DNA of 64,000 nt from Commensalibacter oyaizuii (GCF_029953265.1 NZ_JASBAO010000001.1:868001-932000), one strand, 5' to 3'. Counted from the first letter of the stretch, positions 37,490-48,324 are shown. A program made the numbers and translations. The notes: a model not told the origin generated them from the sequence alone.

Positions 37490-39583
37490 TCACTTTTTTG
37501 GTGATGCATTTAAATACTCTAAAACAATCTGAGGGGTTAATATTTGTGGCAATATTTTAGGCTTTCCCTCGGCTGGATAATAAATATAAAATGGAACCCC
37601 TTCTCTGCCATGTGCTTTTAAAAAATCACCGATTGCTTTATCGTATCGGGTCCAATCGCCAACCATATACTGAATATGATTTTGTTTAAACGCAGCTTGC
37701 ACACGCGATGAAGACAAAGCCACCTTGTCATTGACCATACAGGTTAAACACCACGAGGCGGTCATATTAACAAAAACGGGTTGATGTGCTTTGCGCAGTG
37801 CTTGCAATTTTTGTTCTGAAAAAGGAATTGCACCCTCTTTTAAAGATTGGGCTTGTAGATTCCCATCGTCTGTTTTGACTAAGACAACAACACTAATCCC
37901 CAATGCAGCAATAATACCGATATTTATTACCATCGATAGAATACGGAAAGGTCGATAGATTCCCTGCATTTTCATGGTTTGGTTTAATCCAAATAACCAG
38001 GCAACAAAGCCCAATCCAATAAATCCAGATAAGAGTAATAACAAGGTCAAAGGTTGTTGATGTTGGTACACTACCCATGCCAACCATAAACAGCTTAACA
38101 ATAACGGAAATGCCAAGAACTGTTTTAAGATATCCATCCATAAACCAGGACGCGGCAAAATACGGGTCAAGATAGGAATACAGGCAAACACCGCATAAGG
38201 CAAAGCAAGACCTAATCCCATCACGATGAAAATCAAAAGACTGACCCATAACGAGGCATTTAATGCCCCTGCAACTGCCACCCCCATAAAGGGTGCTGTA
38301 CAAGGGGTTGCCACTAAAACCGCCAGCAATCCAGTAACGAAATCAGAAGAATACGTCATAGACGACGCAGCAGCGGATGCTGTTCCATTACCCATAGAAA
38401 ATTGGATATGAAAAACACCCAAGAAATTTAATGCTAAAACAAAAAGTAACCAGCACAATATCATTACAAAGGCAACGGATTGAAATTGAAATCCCCATCC
38501 CATTTGTGAACCCATCCATCGCAATCCAACAAAAGCAACTGCCATCATCGCAAAACAGCTGAGGATTCCCAAAGTATATGCCAAGGTACTCTTATACCGT
38601 ACCCCAGCCTGTTCTTGTCTTATATGACTAAGTGATAAAAGCTTCATTGCAATGACAGGAAAAACACAAGGCATTAAGTTTAACAAAACCCCGCCTAAAA
38701 AAGCGCTGCCTAGCAAAAAGAATAATCCTGTTGAAATTTCTTTGTTAGATAAATCTTGTACGGGGGCTGTAATGGCTAAATGCTGAATGTGTTTTTGATT
38801 ATCTTGAACTGCCAGTACGCCACGTAACGGCTCTTTAACATTTTCCTTGGATAAATAGGGTATATGTAAGGTGAGTAAACCCTTCTCAACAGCAAGTTGT
38901 TGTGGCGATACCTGATCAATAATGCCTGATTTCTCTGGCATGAACCAAGCTTTGGCGATATCTTTTGGATCGATAGAGGTATGTTTTGCCCATAATATCC
39001 CTTTGGGACTAATTTTCACGTCCCATGGGCTAACTTGTGGGCGTTTTGCCAAAGCCTGTTGCAATAGGGATGCTTCTTTGGTTGGACTTGCCTGACCGAC
39101 TGGCAAATCTAACGTGAACTCTCCTTTCTCAGGAATACAAACATCGGCACAAACTAACCAATTGGCCTTAATATTTAAATGCAAAGGTTTGTTTTGTTCA
39201 ATATCATTTAAATCCAAGGTAAAGGGTAAAACCACGTCCCCTTTATACACATATGACATCAGTCCATTTTCAGACAAAGGTTCAGGGGCAGGCCAATCAA
39301 TTTTACCCTCTATCTTTTTACCAATTTCATTAACTTGGGCAATTACTGAAGCAGGTTCACCCGCATCACCTGGATTTTTCCAATAGGTATGCCACCCTGG
39401 GATTAAACGTATTCGTAATCCCAACTGTAATTTTTTGCGACCATCATAATGATCTTCACCAGATATAATATTGGCCGTACCGTGTTTACTGATAACGGGA
39501 TTGCTCTCTTTGGCTAACACATTATTGTTTATTAAGAGGATTATTCCCATCATTGCTAAACAAAATCTGATCCAATACCGCAC
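37490..39583 (-). CDS. DsbD-like protein-disulfide reductase
   Basis: Moves electrons from cytosolic thioredoxin to periplasmic thiols. From GTG 39583 it has 697 residues. A signal peptide ends at NNNVLA. The periplasmic N-domain has a Cys pair near residue 147 (LVCADVC). About eight membrane segments carry NLMPCVFPV and ATPCTAPFMG, and the C-terminal thioredoxin-like domain has WCLTC near residue 613. GTG 39583 is favoured by AAGGG eight bases upstream and a good signal peptide; the frame extends to TTG 39676. The large N-domain resembles the ScsB type more than classic DsbD. Confidence 0.88.
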   Translation of the reverse strand: MRYWIRFCLAMMGIILLINNNVLAKESNPVISKHGTANIISGEDHYDGRKKLQLGLRIRLIPGWHTYWKNPGDAGEPASVIAQVNEIGKKIEGKIDWPAPEPLSENGLMSYVYKGDVVLPFTLDLNDIEQNKPLHLNIKANWLVCADVCIPEKGEFTLDLPVGQASPTKEASLLQQALAKRPQVSPWDVKISPKGILWAKHTSIDPKDIAKAWFMPEKSGIIDQVSPQQLAVEKGLLTLHIPYLSKENVKEPLRGVLAVQDNQKHIQHLAITAPVQDLSNKEISTGLFFLLGSAFLGGVLLNLMPCVFPVIAMKLLSLSHIRQEQAGVRYKSTLAYTLGILSCFAMMAVAFVGLRWMGSQMGWGFQFQSVAFVMILCWLLFVLALNFLGVFHIQFSMGNGTASAAASSMTYSSDFVTGLLAVLVATPCTAPFMGVAVAGALNASLWVSLLIFIVMGLGLALPYAVFACIPILTRILPRPGLWMDILKQFLAFPLLLSCLWLAWVVYQHQQPLTLLLLLSGFIGLGFVAWLFGLNQTMKMQGIYRPFRILSMVINIGIIAALGISVVVLVKTDDGNLQAQSLKEGAIPFSEQKLQALRKAHQPVFVNMTASWCLTCMVNDKVALSSSRVQAAFKQNHIQYMVGDWTRYDKAIGDFLKAHGREGVPFYIYYPAEGKPKILPQILTPQIVLEYLNASPKK

Positions 39584-39690
39584 TGTAGTTACCCTTTTTA
39601 CAATAATCTCTGTCTTTATATAGAAATATACGATAAACAAACAATATTCTATGTCATATCTACGAGCTAATAACAAACGATCCGTCTTCT

Positions 39691-42183
39691 ATGTATAATA
39701 TAAAAAACATTGATTTACCGATCCAATCCATTCTGCCCAGACTGTATGAACATCTAAATCATCATACAAACGTCATCTTGGTCGCCCCACCAGGAACAGG
39801 AAAAACCAGTTTAGTACCTTTATCCCTCTTGGATGCATCATGGAAACAAGAAAAAAAACTAATCATGCTGGAACCCAGAAGGATTGCCACCCGTGCTGCT
39901 GCTAAACAAATGTCTTTTTTATGCCAAGAAGAAATTGGACAGACAATCGGATATCGTACTCGTATGGAGAAAGCGATCAGTCCAAAAACGACTATAGAGG
40001 TTGTTACCCAAGGGTTATTTTTGCGCCACCTCTTAAATAACCCTTTGCTTGATGATGTAGCAGGTGTCATTTTTGATGAAATTCATGAACGCTCTTTAGA
40101 TGCAGATATGTGTCTTGGCCTGTGTCGAAATTTACAACAACACTTGCGTCCAGATTTACGCCTGATTGCAATGTCTGCGACCCCAGCTTTGTCCAATCTA
40201 CAACAAATTCTGGATTGTGAAGTTCTTGAAAGTAAAAATGATATCCATCCTATCACCATTCATCACCGTAAACGAGACTTAACCCATTTCAGGGACTTGC
40301 CCACAGTAATGGCCGCTGAGATCACCCAAAGCTATCACCAAGATCAAGGGAACATTTTAGCATTCCTGCCTGGTGCAGGTGAAATTCACAAAACAGCTAG
40401 CCTGCTTCATCTTCCTAACGCTGAAATCCTACCTCTATACGGCGACTTACCCTCACAAGAGCAAGACAAGGCCCTACATTTACCCGCAGGGCACCACAAA
40501 CGCCGGATCGTTCTGTCAACTTCTATTGCTGAAACCTCTCTTACCGTACCTGGGGTTCGAATTGTGGTTGACGGGGGATTTCGCAGGGTCCCACAACTTA
40601 ATGCTGATACAGGATTAACCCGCTTGCAAACCCAGCGCATTTCAAAAGCAGCAGCCACACAACGTGCAGGGCGTGCAGGACGCGAAGGCCCAGGCATTGT
40701 ATATAAATTATGGACAAATGCAACAGAACGTGCGTTGCCTCTGCATGATCGCCCTGAAATTTTAGAGGCTGAATTAAGTGAATTTTTATTGATTTGCCAA
40801 ACATGGTCAGAAATTATGGGAATATCTATCCAAGACATTCCTTTACCTGATAGCCCTGCAATCGGGGTAATTGAAGCTGCCAAAGATTTATTAATTTTAC
40901 TTGGTGCTATGAATAATGATGGCACAATAACAGCATTCGGTAAAAAAATTGCGCAATTTGGTGCCCATCCCCGCATGGCCGCCATGATGTTAAGTGCATC
41001 TAGCCCCGCGGAAAAAGCATTGGCCGCCGATATCGCAGCATTATTAGAGGAACGAGATCCATTACGTCATGAGGAGCAAGCTTTTGTTGACATTAAAACC
41101 CGTCTGCAATGGTTAAATCATTTCCCACCCTCTCGCCAAGATCAAGGGTTATGGCATCGTTTACGTAAAGTAAGCCAAGATTACCGTAAAAGGCTGCGTC
41201 TTGATCAAATATCTTCTCCCGCTAAAGACCCTGCATTATTAATTTGTGCAGCTTTTCCAGATCGTCTGGCACAACGCAGAAGCGATCTTGGCTCTTTTCG
41301 TTTGGCTGGGGGCGGATCTGCCTATCTTTCAACACAAGATCCCTTTGCCAAAGAAAATTTATTGGCGGTTGCCAGTGTACATGTCAATAAACGCACAAAT
41401 ATTTGTTTAGCAACCCCAATTCATCCTATTGTTTTAATGCAGTTCCTTGAAAATAAAGCTCAGATCGAACAAGAGACCGCATTGGATACTGTCAGTGGCA
41501 AGGTCATTATGCGTGAACGACTGCGGTTTGGACGATTAGTTTTACAAGATAGAAATGTTCCTGCCAACGCGCAAGCAGCATTCCCTGTATTATTACAATA
41601 TGTTTGTAATCATTTAACCAAAGTTTTAAATTGGACTGATCAAGCAAAACAACTGCAAGCTCGCTGTCAATTTGCTCGTGATCATTTAAAAAGAGAGGAT
41701 ATTCCAGATTTATCCGAAGAATCTTTAAAAGCCAACCGCGAAATCTGGTTATCCCCTTGGTTAGATGGCTTGACCAGTTTAGAAGAAATACAGCAGTTAA
41801 ATCTCATGCAAATTCTTGAAAATTATTTAGGTTATTCTTTATGCCAAGAATTAGATAAAATGCTGCCAAAATCAATATTGCTTAAAAATCGGCATTTTAC
41901 AATTGATTATACTCAACCCCATCCTGTTATTTCTGCGCACGCACATTATTTTTATGGTATAAATGAAACACCAACCATTGCAAAAGGACAAATTGCGTTG
42001 CAATGTTGCTTGTTATCGCCAGCCAATCGCCCACAAGCGATTACAAATAACTTACAACGGTTTTGGAATGAAGGATGGAAAGATATGCGTCGCGATATGA
42101 GAGGACGATACCCAAAGCATGATTGGCCTGAAAATCCTGCAACGGTTATATTGCCTGTTACTCCTCAAAAGTCTCAACGATAA
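39691..42183 (+). CDS. hrpB: ATP-dependent helicase HrpB
   Basis: A DEAH-box helicase of 830 residues. Walker A APPGTGKTS lies near residue 32, DEIHERS near 128, SATPAL near 165 and the motif VI QRAGRAGR near 325. A helicase-associated domain and an HrpB C-terminal domain follow. The in vivo role of HrpB is poorly defined. It starts at ATG 39691, 107 bp from the divergent DsbD-like gene. It ends 4 bases before the protease gene. Confidence 0.93.
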   Translation: MYNIKNIDLPIQSILPRLYEHLNHHTNVILVAPPGTGKTSLVPLSLLDASWKQEKKLIMLEPRRIATRAAAKQMSFLCQEEIGQTIGYRTRMEKAISPKTTIEVVTQGLFLRHLLNNPLLDDVAGVIFDEIHERSLDADMCLGLCRNLQQHLRPDLRLIAMSATPALSNLQQILDCEVLESKNDIHPITIHHRKRDLTHFRDLPTVMAAEITQSYHQDQGNILAFLPGAGEIHKTASLLHLPNAEILPLYGDLPSQEQDKALHLPAGHHKRRIVLSTSIAETSLTVPGVRIVVDGGFRRVPQLNADTGLTRLQTQRISKAAATQRAGRAGREGPGIVYKLWTNATERALPLHDRPEILEAELSEFLLICQTWSEIMGISIQDIPLPDSPAIGVIEAAKDLLILLGAMNNDGTITAFGKKIAQFGAHPRMAAMMLSASSPAEKALAADIAALLEERDPLRHEEQAFVDIKTRLQWLNHFPPSRQDQGLWHRLRKVSQDYRKRLRLDQISSPAKDPALLICAAFPDRLAQRRSDLGSFRLAGGGSAYLSTQDPFAKENLLAVASVHVNKRTNICLATPIHPIVLMQFLENKAQIEQETALDTVSGKVIMRERLRFGRLVLQDRNVPANAQAAFPVLLQYVCNHLTKVLNWTDQAKQLQARCQFARDHLKREDIPDLSEESLKANREIWLSPWLDGLTSLEEIQQLNLMQILENYLGYSLCQELDKMLPKSILLKNRHFTIDYTQPHPVISAHAHYFYGINETPTIAKGQIALQCCLLSPANRPQAITNNLQRFWNEGWKDMRRDMRGRYPKHDWPENPATVILPVTPQKSQR

Positions 42184-42187
42184 AATA

Positions 42188-43396
42188 ATGAAATATTTAG
42201 TTTTTCCTGCCAAAGTAAAACTGCACGTAAAATTAATTTGTTACGGTTATTTAATAATAATCGTTAACTTGTTTACTCTACCCAGTTTTTCGCAAGAACA
42301 TACACAAAAAGTAACCGAAGCCCATCCAAACGCAAATCCTGCCCCCCCTTCATCAACAACCAAGGTCATCCCCTCTGATTCCTTGGCTCAAACCTCTCCA
42401 CTTCTTGTGGAATCTGGCCCCCTGACCTTTTCACCTTTGGTTAAAAAAGTTGTACCTGCGGTCGTTAATATTGCCGTATTGCAAGATGTTCCAGTTAAAC
42501 CACAAAAGAGAACAAAAATTCCACCCTCTTTAAAAGGGACACCTTTCGAGAAGGAATTTAGACAAAGGCAACACGAACAACGCCAAAAAATAACAGAAGC
42601 AGGATCTGGATTTATTATCGATCCCAGTGGAATTATTGTTACCAATACACATGTTATTGGTGATTCTGATGATATTACGGTATCCTTAATGGATGGCACA
42701 CAGTTACCCGCCACCGTTATCGGCAGCGACAGTTTAACCGACATCGCGGTTATCAAAGTAAACAGCAAAAAACCACTGCCACATGTACAGTGGGGGGATA
42801 GCAAAAAAGTAGAGGTAGGAGATTGGATCCTTGCTGCTGGAAACCCTTTTGGTTTGGGATCGTCCGTCACAGCAGGCATCGTTTCAGCGCGGGGGCGTGA
42901 TATTGGATCTGGTCCTTTTGATGATTTTTTACAATTAGACGCCCCAATGAATCCTGGAAATTCTGGTGGCCCATCATTTAATTTGGCCGGTCAAGTCGTT
43001 GCATTAAATACAGCCATCGTCTCCCCAACGGGTAGCTCTGTTGGCATTGGATTTGGGATCCCTTCTGAAATTGTCGCCCCTATTGTAACCCAACTTTGTA
43101 AAACAGGGTTTATTGATCGTGGTTGGTTGGGCGTGACCTTAGAAGATGATAATCATCATAATGGTGTAAAAATCACTGATATTGACAAAAATAGTCCCGC
43201 ATATAATGCAAAAATACGCGTTGGGGATCGTATTGAAATGATCGATGCGCAACATGTTGATACAGTTCGTACTTTTATGAAGACAGTTGCAATCGCACAT
43301 CCTGGCTCTATTTTGCAATTAAAAATTAAAAGGAATAAACGCAGTCTCACTTTGCCCGTTACAGTTGGGCACCGTCCAAAAGATGCAGATGATTAA
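42188..43396 (+). CDS. HtrA/DegP-family serine protease with one PDZ domain
   Basis: A periplasmic trypsin-like protease of 402 residues from ATG 42188. The signal anchor region contains YLIIIVNLFTLPSFS. The catalytic triad is His in TNTHVIG near residue 155, Asp in LTDIAVIKV near 184 and Ser in GNSGGPSF near 258. A single PDZ follows to the C-terminus, as in DegS, whereas DegP has two. The frame extends to 42119 inside hrpB, but ATG 42188 gives a cleaner signal. The ribosome site is weak, so translation may be coupled to hrpB. Confidence 0.9.
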   Translation: MKYLVFPAKVKLHVKLICYGYLIIIVNLFTLPSFSQEHTQKVTEAHPNANPAPPSSTTKVIPSDSLAQTSPLLVESGPLTFSPLVKKVVPAVVNIAVLQDVPVKPQKRTKIPPSLKGTPFEKEFRQRQHEQRQKITEAGSGFIIDPSGIIVTNTHVIGDSDDITVSLMDGTQLPATVIGSDSLTDIAVIKVNSKKPLPHVQWGDSKKVEVGDWILAAGNPFGLGSSVTAGIVSARGRDIGSGPFDDFLQLDAPMNPGNSGGPSFNLAGQVVALNTAIVSPTGSSVGIGFGIPSEIVAPIVTQLCKTGFIDRGWLGVTLEDDNHHNGVKITDIDKNSPAYNAKIRVGDRIEMIDAQHVDTVRTFMKTVAIAHPGSILQLKIKRNKRSLTLPVTVGHRPKDADD

Positions 43397-43713
43397 TGTA
43401 TCTGACACATGTACGAAATGCGATAAAAAAGAAACCCTTTATATATATAGTTTGATTTACGGGAAAAAATTAAATTATCAATAAACAGTCGCACTGAACT
43501 TATTGTGCAACAGTTTTTGAATAATTTTTTAAGTTACACGCTATTTTATTGTATATTATAAAAAAATAAATAAATATTAACATATATAAACGTTTTATTT
43601 CTTTAAATTATCTAGTTCCATCTTATATTCTAAAACACTTAACGCATATAATCCTATTATCGTTAACTTCAATGCCCCTGAAAATTTTAATCTTCGATTA
43701 ACGGAGTCCCTGT
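43397..43713. other. AT-rich intergenic region
   Basis: A 317-bp stretch. I see no gene, clear terminator or RNA. It must hold the promoter of the following barrel gene. Confidence 0.45.
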
Positions 43714-44778
43714 ATGAATGCTTCTTTGTTAAAACTGCCCTCGGTTCACACAATGTCAAAACACGTCGCTCGCAAAACTAAAATCTCACTGTTCTCTTTG
43801 GGACTTTTATGGGGCTGCCCTTCTCTAAGCTACGCAAAGTTGACACAACCTTTACCTCCAGCCTCACATGAAATAGACGCAACAGAGGTCAACATCTTAG
43901 ATGTACAACGTTATACAGGTTCTTTACTTTCCCCTTCTGGAGCGGTAACACAAGCTGGCTCGTTAATGTTAGAACCCTATTTTCAATCAACCATCAGTCG
44001 TGGTGCTTATCAAGCGGACGGAGCTGTTAGAAATAGTAAACACAGAACAGATTCAGCCAACAGCTTCTTATTGATTAAGTATGGACTTACCGATAATCTA
44101 AGTATTCAAGTTACCCCACAAGTTATCTATTATTGGAATGGCAGAACCACCTCTAGCAGTGTTCATTTTTCTGATCTCCCTGTCGAATTTCAATATCGCT
44201 GGATTGATCAAGACAATGCACGATATATACCAAGCTTGACGACTTACCTTGGAATGAATTTTCCAACGGGTGACTATGCTGATCTTGGCAGGGCATTAGA
44301 TGGTGCAGGAACAGGATCATACGCTTTACGCTTTGGATTACAATCTCAAGCCGCTTATAATATTTACAACCACGCCCTGCGGGTAAGGTTGTGGGGGGTC
44401 GCCAGAAAACCTGTTTCTTCAACAAATATCCATAATATTAGCAGTTACGGCACAGGAACAGGATATGATGGTAATGTAAAGTCTGGTTTATTTGGAAATT
44501 GGGGGTTTTCCCTTGAATATGGTTTAACCAAAGAATGGGTTTTGGCTTTTGACTTTCAATATGACTGGGGTAAAGGTACCAGAATGCGCGGGGCATATCC
44601 AAACCAACCTTTTCAACGTTATGTTACAGGCGCATATCATGATATCCAAGTTGCCCCTGCTATTGAATATAACCCCACCCCAGCTATTGGTATTATTGTA
44701 GGAACATCTTTGACGGTAAATGGTCATAATACTAACGACTTTGTGCAGCCCCAATTCGCTGTCAACTTTGCCTTCTAG
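43714..44778 (+). CDS. Outer membrane beta-barrel protein, MetA-pathway-like
   Basis: A 354-residue exported protein. A signal peptide with a long n-region ends near SLSYA. The mature chain alternates polar and aromatic residues and ends in Phe (VNFAF), typical of an outer-membrane barrel. LLIKYGLTDNLSIQVTPQV, GTGSYALRFGL and WGFSLEYGLTKEW resemble the phenol-degradation MetA-like barrel family, whose members are mostly of unknown function. Inner ATG codons at residue 14 could be alternative starts. Confidence 0.8.
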   Translation: MNASLLKLPSVHTMSKHVARKTKISLFSLGLLWGCPSLSYAKLTQPLPPASHEIDATEVNILDVQRYTGSLLSPSGAVTQAGSLMLEPYFQSTISRGAYQADGAVRNSKHRTDSANSFLLIKYGLTDNLSIQVTPQVIYYWNGRTTSSSVHFSDLPVEFQYRWIDQDNARYIPSLTTYLGMNFPTGDYADLGRALDGAGTGSYALRFGLQSQAAYNIYNHALRVRLWGVARKPVSSTNIHNISSYGTGTGYDGNVKSGLFGNWGFSLEYGLTKEWVLAFDFQYDWGKGTRMRGAYPNQPFQRYVTGAYHDIQVAPAIEYNPTPAIGIIVGTSLTVNGHNTNDFVQPQFAVNFAF

Positions 44779-44785
44779 AACAATA

Positions 44786-45178
44786 CTAACTAAGATAAAC
44801 CAACCTTGATAAATGTTGGTATTTCACAAAAACAACTGCATTTTGACGAAATTTTCGAGCTAAACAAATCCCTTTGGACAAAGGAATATTAACCATAAAA
44901 AGAGGTTCTGAAACCTCTTTTAAAGAACCTTGTCCCTCAAAATAGGGATAGTGCTTAATATATTCTCTTAACCGATCCATCATGCGCTTATTCCAACCCC
45001 AAGGTTTCTTACGTCCCCCTGGGTTGCATGCACTCAACATCACCCATGAATAACAAGCATAATGTTCGGACAAGCCAATTGGATATTGGTTAATCTTTGT
45101 GATGACAGGCCCAGCTTGGTAGATACTTTGTTTATATGCTAGCTCTATTTTTGCTGTTGGGGGTAAAATATTTGTCAT
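44786..45178 (-). CDS. DUF3293 domain-containing protein
   Basis: A 130-residue cytosolic protein. The core ACYSWVMLSACNPGGRK with a following WNKRMMDRLREYI, and LFMVNIPLSKGICLARKFRQNAVVF, fits DUF3293, a small family without an assigned function. The start overlaps the rodA stop (ATGA), so it is the last gene of the mre-mrd cluster. A shape role is only suggested by context. Confidence 0.7.
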   Translation of the reverse strand: MTNILPPTAKIELAYKQSIYQAGPVITKINQYPIGLSEHYACYSWVMLSACNPGGRKKPWGWNKRMMDRLREYIKHYPYFEGQGSLKEVSEPLFMVNIPLSKGICLARKFRQNAVVFVKYQHLSRLVYLS

Positions 45179-46338
45179 TTGTTCTTTTTATGCTGATCAT
45201 CTTCCATACCAAATTTAGAATCCCGATGTACTTGAACAGATAATAATAAACCAAAACCAAACATCACGGTTAACATTGCTGACCCCCCATAAGAAACCAT
45301 GGGCAGTGGAACCCCCCCTACTGGAATAGCACCCATCACCATTGATAAATTAACCGCACAATAAAAAAAGAAATTCATGCTAAGCCCTAAAGCAAGCAAC
45401 CTGCCAAATTGGTTCTTAGAACGTATGGCAAAAATCATTCCGCCTATAATTAATAATAATAGTAAGCCAATAACACAAACCCCACCAACAAATCCCCACT
45501 CTTCAGCAATCATTGTAAAGATAAAATCTGTTTGTTTTTCAGGTAGGAAGTTTAATTGTCCCTGTGTTCCGTGCAAATACCCCTGCCCCCACATGCCGCC
45601 AGAACCCAATGCAATTTTAGATTGAATAATATTATATCCAGCTCCCAAAGGATCACTTTCAGGATGTAAAAATGTCGTAATTCTGGCCTTTTGATAATCG
45701 TGTAAATGATTGTAAACCAAATCAAACGCAAATGGGAGGGGCGCAACTAATAGGGCAATCATCCACCAGCGCATTCCAGCCATAAAAAAAATCGATGCCC
45801 CGATGCAACCAATAATAACGGCGGTCCCTAAATTTGGCTCTTTTAATACCAAAACGACAGGTAATAGTACCAGAAAAGCTGGTATAATCAACCGCAGGGG
45901 ATTACCCATTTGTTTCCAACTCACTTTATGAAACCATGTTGCTAATAACAATACTAATCCTATTTTCATTAGTTCTGATGGCTGTAAAGCTATTCCACCA
46001 ATAATAATCCAACGCTCTGCCCCCTTACCAACATGCCCCATATGAAGTACTGCTAATAATAAGATCACCCCAACCCCATATAAAGGCCATGCTAATTTCG
46101 CAAGATATCTAAGGGGGGTTACCGCAACAGCGATCATTACAATAAATCCAATAGCAAACCGTAAAATTTGTGGGCGTGCATATGGATATGCTGAACCCCC
46201 GGCTGCTGAATATAAAGCAACATATCCAACACCTGCCAATAAACAAATCAGCCCTACATACAACCAGTTTATACGCCATAATTTACCTAGAATTTTTAAA
46301 TTTGGCTCGGCTCTGATTAAGCGTTTTTCAAAAACCAT
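45175..46338 (-). CDS. mrdB: Rod shape-determining protein RodA
   Basis: A SEDS-family peptidoglycan glycosyltransferase that works with PBP2 in lateral wall synthesis. It has 387 residues and about ten membrane segments. Characteristic stretches are SELMKIGLVL, KEPNLGTA (the conserved region around the catalytic Asp in related proteins), AEEWGFVGG and GGVPLPMVSYGGSA. It follows mrdA after 38 bp. It encodes the elongation enzyme, not FtsW, as the partner and mre genes show. Confidence 0.93.
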   Translation of the reverse strand: MVFEKRLIRAEPNLKILGKLWRINWLYVGLICLLAGVGYVALYSAAGGSAYPYARPQILRFAIGFIVMIAVAVTPLRYLAKLAWPLYGVGVILLLAVLHMGHVGKGAERWIIIGGIALQPSELMKIGLVLLLATWFHKVSWKQMGNPLRLIIPAFLVLLPVVLVLKEPNLGTAVIIGCIGASIFFMAGMRWWMIALLVAPLPFAFDLVYNHLHDYQKARITTFLHPESDPLGAGYNIIQSKIALGSGGMWGQGYLHGTQGQLNFLPEKQTDFIFTMIAEEWGFVGGVCVIGLLLLLIIGGMIFAIRSKNQFGRLLALGLSMNFFFYCAVNLSMVMGAIPVGGVPLPMVSYGGSAMLTVMFGFGLLLSVQVHRDSKFGMEDDQHKKNK

Positions 46339-46376
46339 TATATTGCTCTTATAAAATCGGTAATGATGACACTATT

Positions 46377-48311
46377 TTATTCATCATCTTGTGAATGTTG
46401 TGGGTCATTGGAGGAAGAATTTTCTTTTTCTTCTTGCGCAGGCTGATGTTGTGTATTTGCAGGATCACGTCTTAACGTTCTTAACATAATCTCTTTTGCC
46501 AAAGGTGCTGCAACCGAAGCAGCAGCATTCCCATGCTCAACAACCACGGATATTGCATATTGCGGATTAACGTAAGGGGCAAAACAAATAAATAAAGCGT
46601 GTGGCCTGTACTTCCATGGCAAATTAGCAGAATTAAAATGCCCACTTTCACGTAACGCTCTGGAAACTCTTTTAACCTGTGCTGTCCCTGTTTTCCCCGC
46701 TAGCTGTATCCCGTTATAATTGATCTTTGCTTTGGCGCCTGAACCTCTTGGTTCGTTAACAACAGCATACATGCCAGAACGTATCATTTTCAAATATTCA
46801 GGCTTAATATCTATATTTCCCCAAAATTCTGGGTTAGCTTCAGAAATGATCTTACCATCTCTAGAACGTATTAAATGAGGATTTACGACCTTGCCTGTTG
46901 CCATCCGTGCTGTATAGGTTGCTAACTGTAATGGTGATACATGGACAAACCCTTGCCCAATCCCACTGACGATTGTATCGCCTATATTCCAATGTTTTCC
47001 CTTGGACTCTCTCCATTTTGGGGTGGGAATAAGGCCTGCCTTCACATGTGTCAATTCTATCGGCAGTTGAACACCCAGTCCCAATTTTTGACATGTTCTG
47101 TGAATTGCATCCATACCTGTTCTTCGTGCAATTTCGTAAAAATAAACATCACAAGAGTATTTTAATGCTTCATGTAAATTTAATGAGCCATGACCATATC
47201 GATTCCAACAGTGAAAGCGAGTTCCCCCGAAATCATAATACCCAGGACAGTTAACTCGATCGTGCTCTGTAATAATATTTGCCTCTAAGGCAGCCAACCC
47301 AACGGCAGGTTTAAATGTCGAACCAGGTGGATATAATCCTGCCGCAGCTTTATCACTTAAAGGACGCCGTTCGTCCTCCATCCATGCTTTCCACTGGGCA
47401 TGGCTGACCCCGCTATCGAATAAAGATGGGTCAAAAGATGGGTTGCTAACCATCGCCATGACCTCACCATTCTGACAATTTAATACAACAGCACAGGCAG
47501 ATTGTTCACCAATCAAGTCAGAGACTTCTTTTTGCAATTCCAAATCAACGCTTAGTAAGATTTCCTGCCCTTGAATGCTTTCTTTACGGCCTAAGGTTGT
47601 AATAATACGTCCAACTGAATCAACCTCGACCTCCACATCTCCTGGAATACCACGTAATACATCGTCTTGTGTTTGTTCAATACCTGAACGACCAACACGC
47701 ATGCCAGGCAAAGCCAATATCGAATTTTTTGCAACATCCTTTTCGTTTGGTGGTGCAATATATCCGACCAAATGCGCCATTAACGGCCCTGTCTGGTAGA
47801 CACGTTTTGTACCAATATCGATAACTACCCCAGGCAACGTTGGTGAATTTACCTCGATCATGGCCATTTCATCCCAAGATAAAAAATCTTTTAACATAAT
47901 GGGAATAAAACGACGTTGATGATCTATACCCCATTGTATGCGTGCATAATCATGTTCGTCCAAAGGTATTAACTCGGCAAAACGTTCCACAATTGCAGAA
48001 ACATCACTGGTTTCTTCGGGAATCAGCAAGGCTCGCCAATTAATTTTATTATTTGCAACCACATCACCAAAACGATCGCATATCCGCCCTCTGGGTGGGG
48101 ATAAAAGGCGTTTGCTGATCAAATTCTTTTTGGCCATTTGTATATATTTATCGCCCTCAGTAATTTGTAATTTATAAAGACGACTAGCTAACAAAGATAA
48201 AATCCCTGTTTGCACACCAATCATTAACAAGGCCCGTCGTGTAAATACACGACGCAATGAAGTATCTTGTTTTTCTTGTTTTTTTTGTCGATAAGAAGAT
48301 TTCTTTTTCAT
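46377..48311 (-). CDS. mrdA: Penicillin-binding protein 2
   Basis: A class B transpeptidase of the elongasome. It has 644 residues. One N-terminal membrane segment (RALLMIGVQTGILSLLASRL) is followed by the dimerisation domain and then the transpeptidase domain with PGSTFKP (Ser330-Lys333), SCD in KYSCDVYF, and KTGTAQV near residue 540. The C-terminus is acidic and Gln/Ser-rich. It sits 13 bp after mreD. Confidence 0.95.
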   Translation of the reverse strand: MKKKSSYRQKKQEKQDTSLRRVFTRRALLMIGVQTGILSLLASRLYKLQITEGDKYIQMAKKNLISKRLLSPPRGRICDRFGDVVANNKINWRALLIPEETSDVSAIVERFAELIPLDEHDYARIQWGIDHQRRFIPIMLKDFLSWDEMAMIEVNSPTLPGVVIDIGTKRVYQTGPLMAHLVGYIAPPNEKDVAKNSILALPGMRVGRSGIEQTQDDVLRGIPGDVEVEVDSVGRIITTLGRKESIQGQEILLSVDLELQKEVSDLIGEQSACAVVLNCQNGEVMAMVSNPSFDPSLFDSGVSHAQWKAWMEDERRPLSDKAAAGLYPPGSTFKPAVGLAALEANIITEHDRVNCPGYYDFGGTRFHCWNRYGHGSLNLHEALKYSCDVYFYEIARRTGMDAIHRTCQKLGLGVQLPIELTHVKAGLIPTPKWRESKGKHWNIGDTIVSGIGQGFVHVSPLQLATYTARMATGKVVNPHLIRSRDGKIISEANPEFWGNIDIKPEYLKMIRSGMYAVVNEPRGSGAKAKINYNGIQLAGKTGTAQVKRVSRALRESGHFNSANLPWKYRPHALFICFAPYVNPQYAISVVVEHGNAAASVAAPLAKEIMLRTLRRDPANTQHQPAQEEKENSSSNDPQHSQDDE

Positions 48312-48324
48312 ACTCAGCAGGTTC

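Noticed and set aside
34639-39583. lutABC plus the DsbD-like gene as a new redox system
   Set aside because: Both are known families, with a 97-bp gap and no further link than being neighbours.
40407-40985. 192-codon antisense frame inside hrpB
   Set aside because: The sense strand carries clear helicase motifs there; the antisense frame is a shadow.
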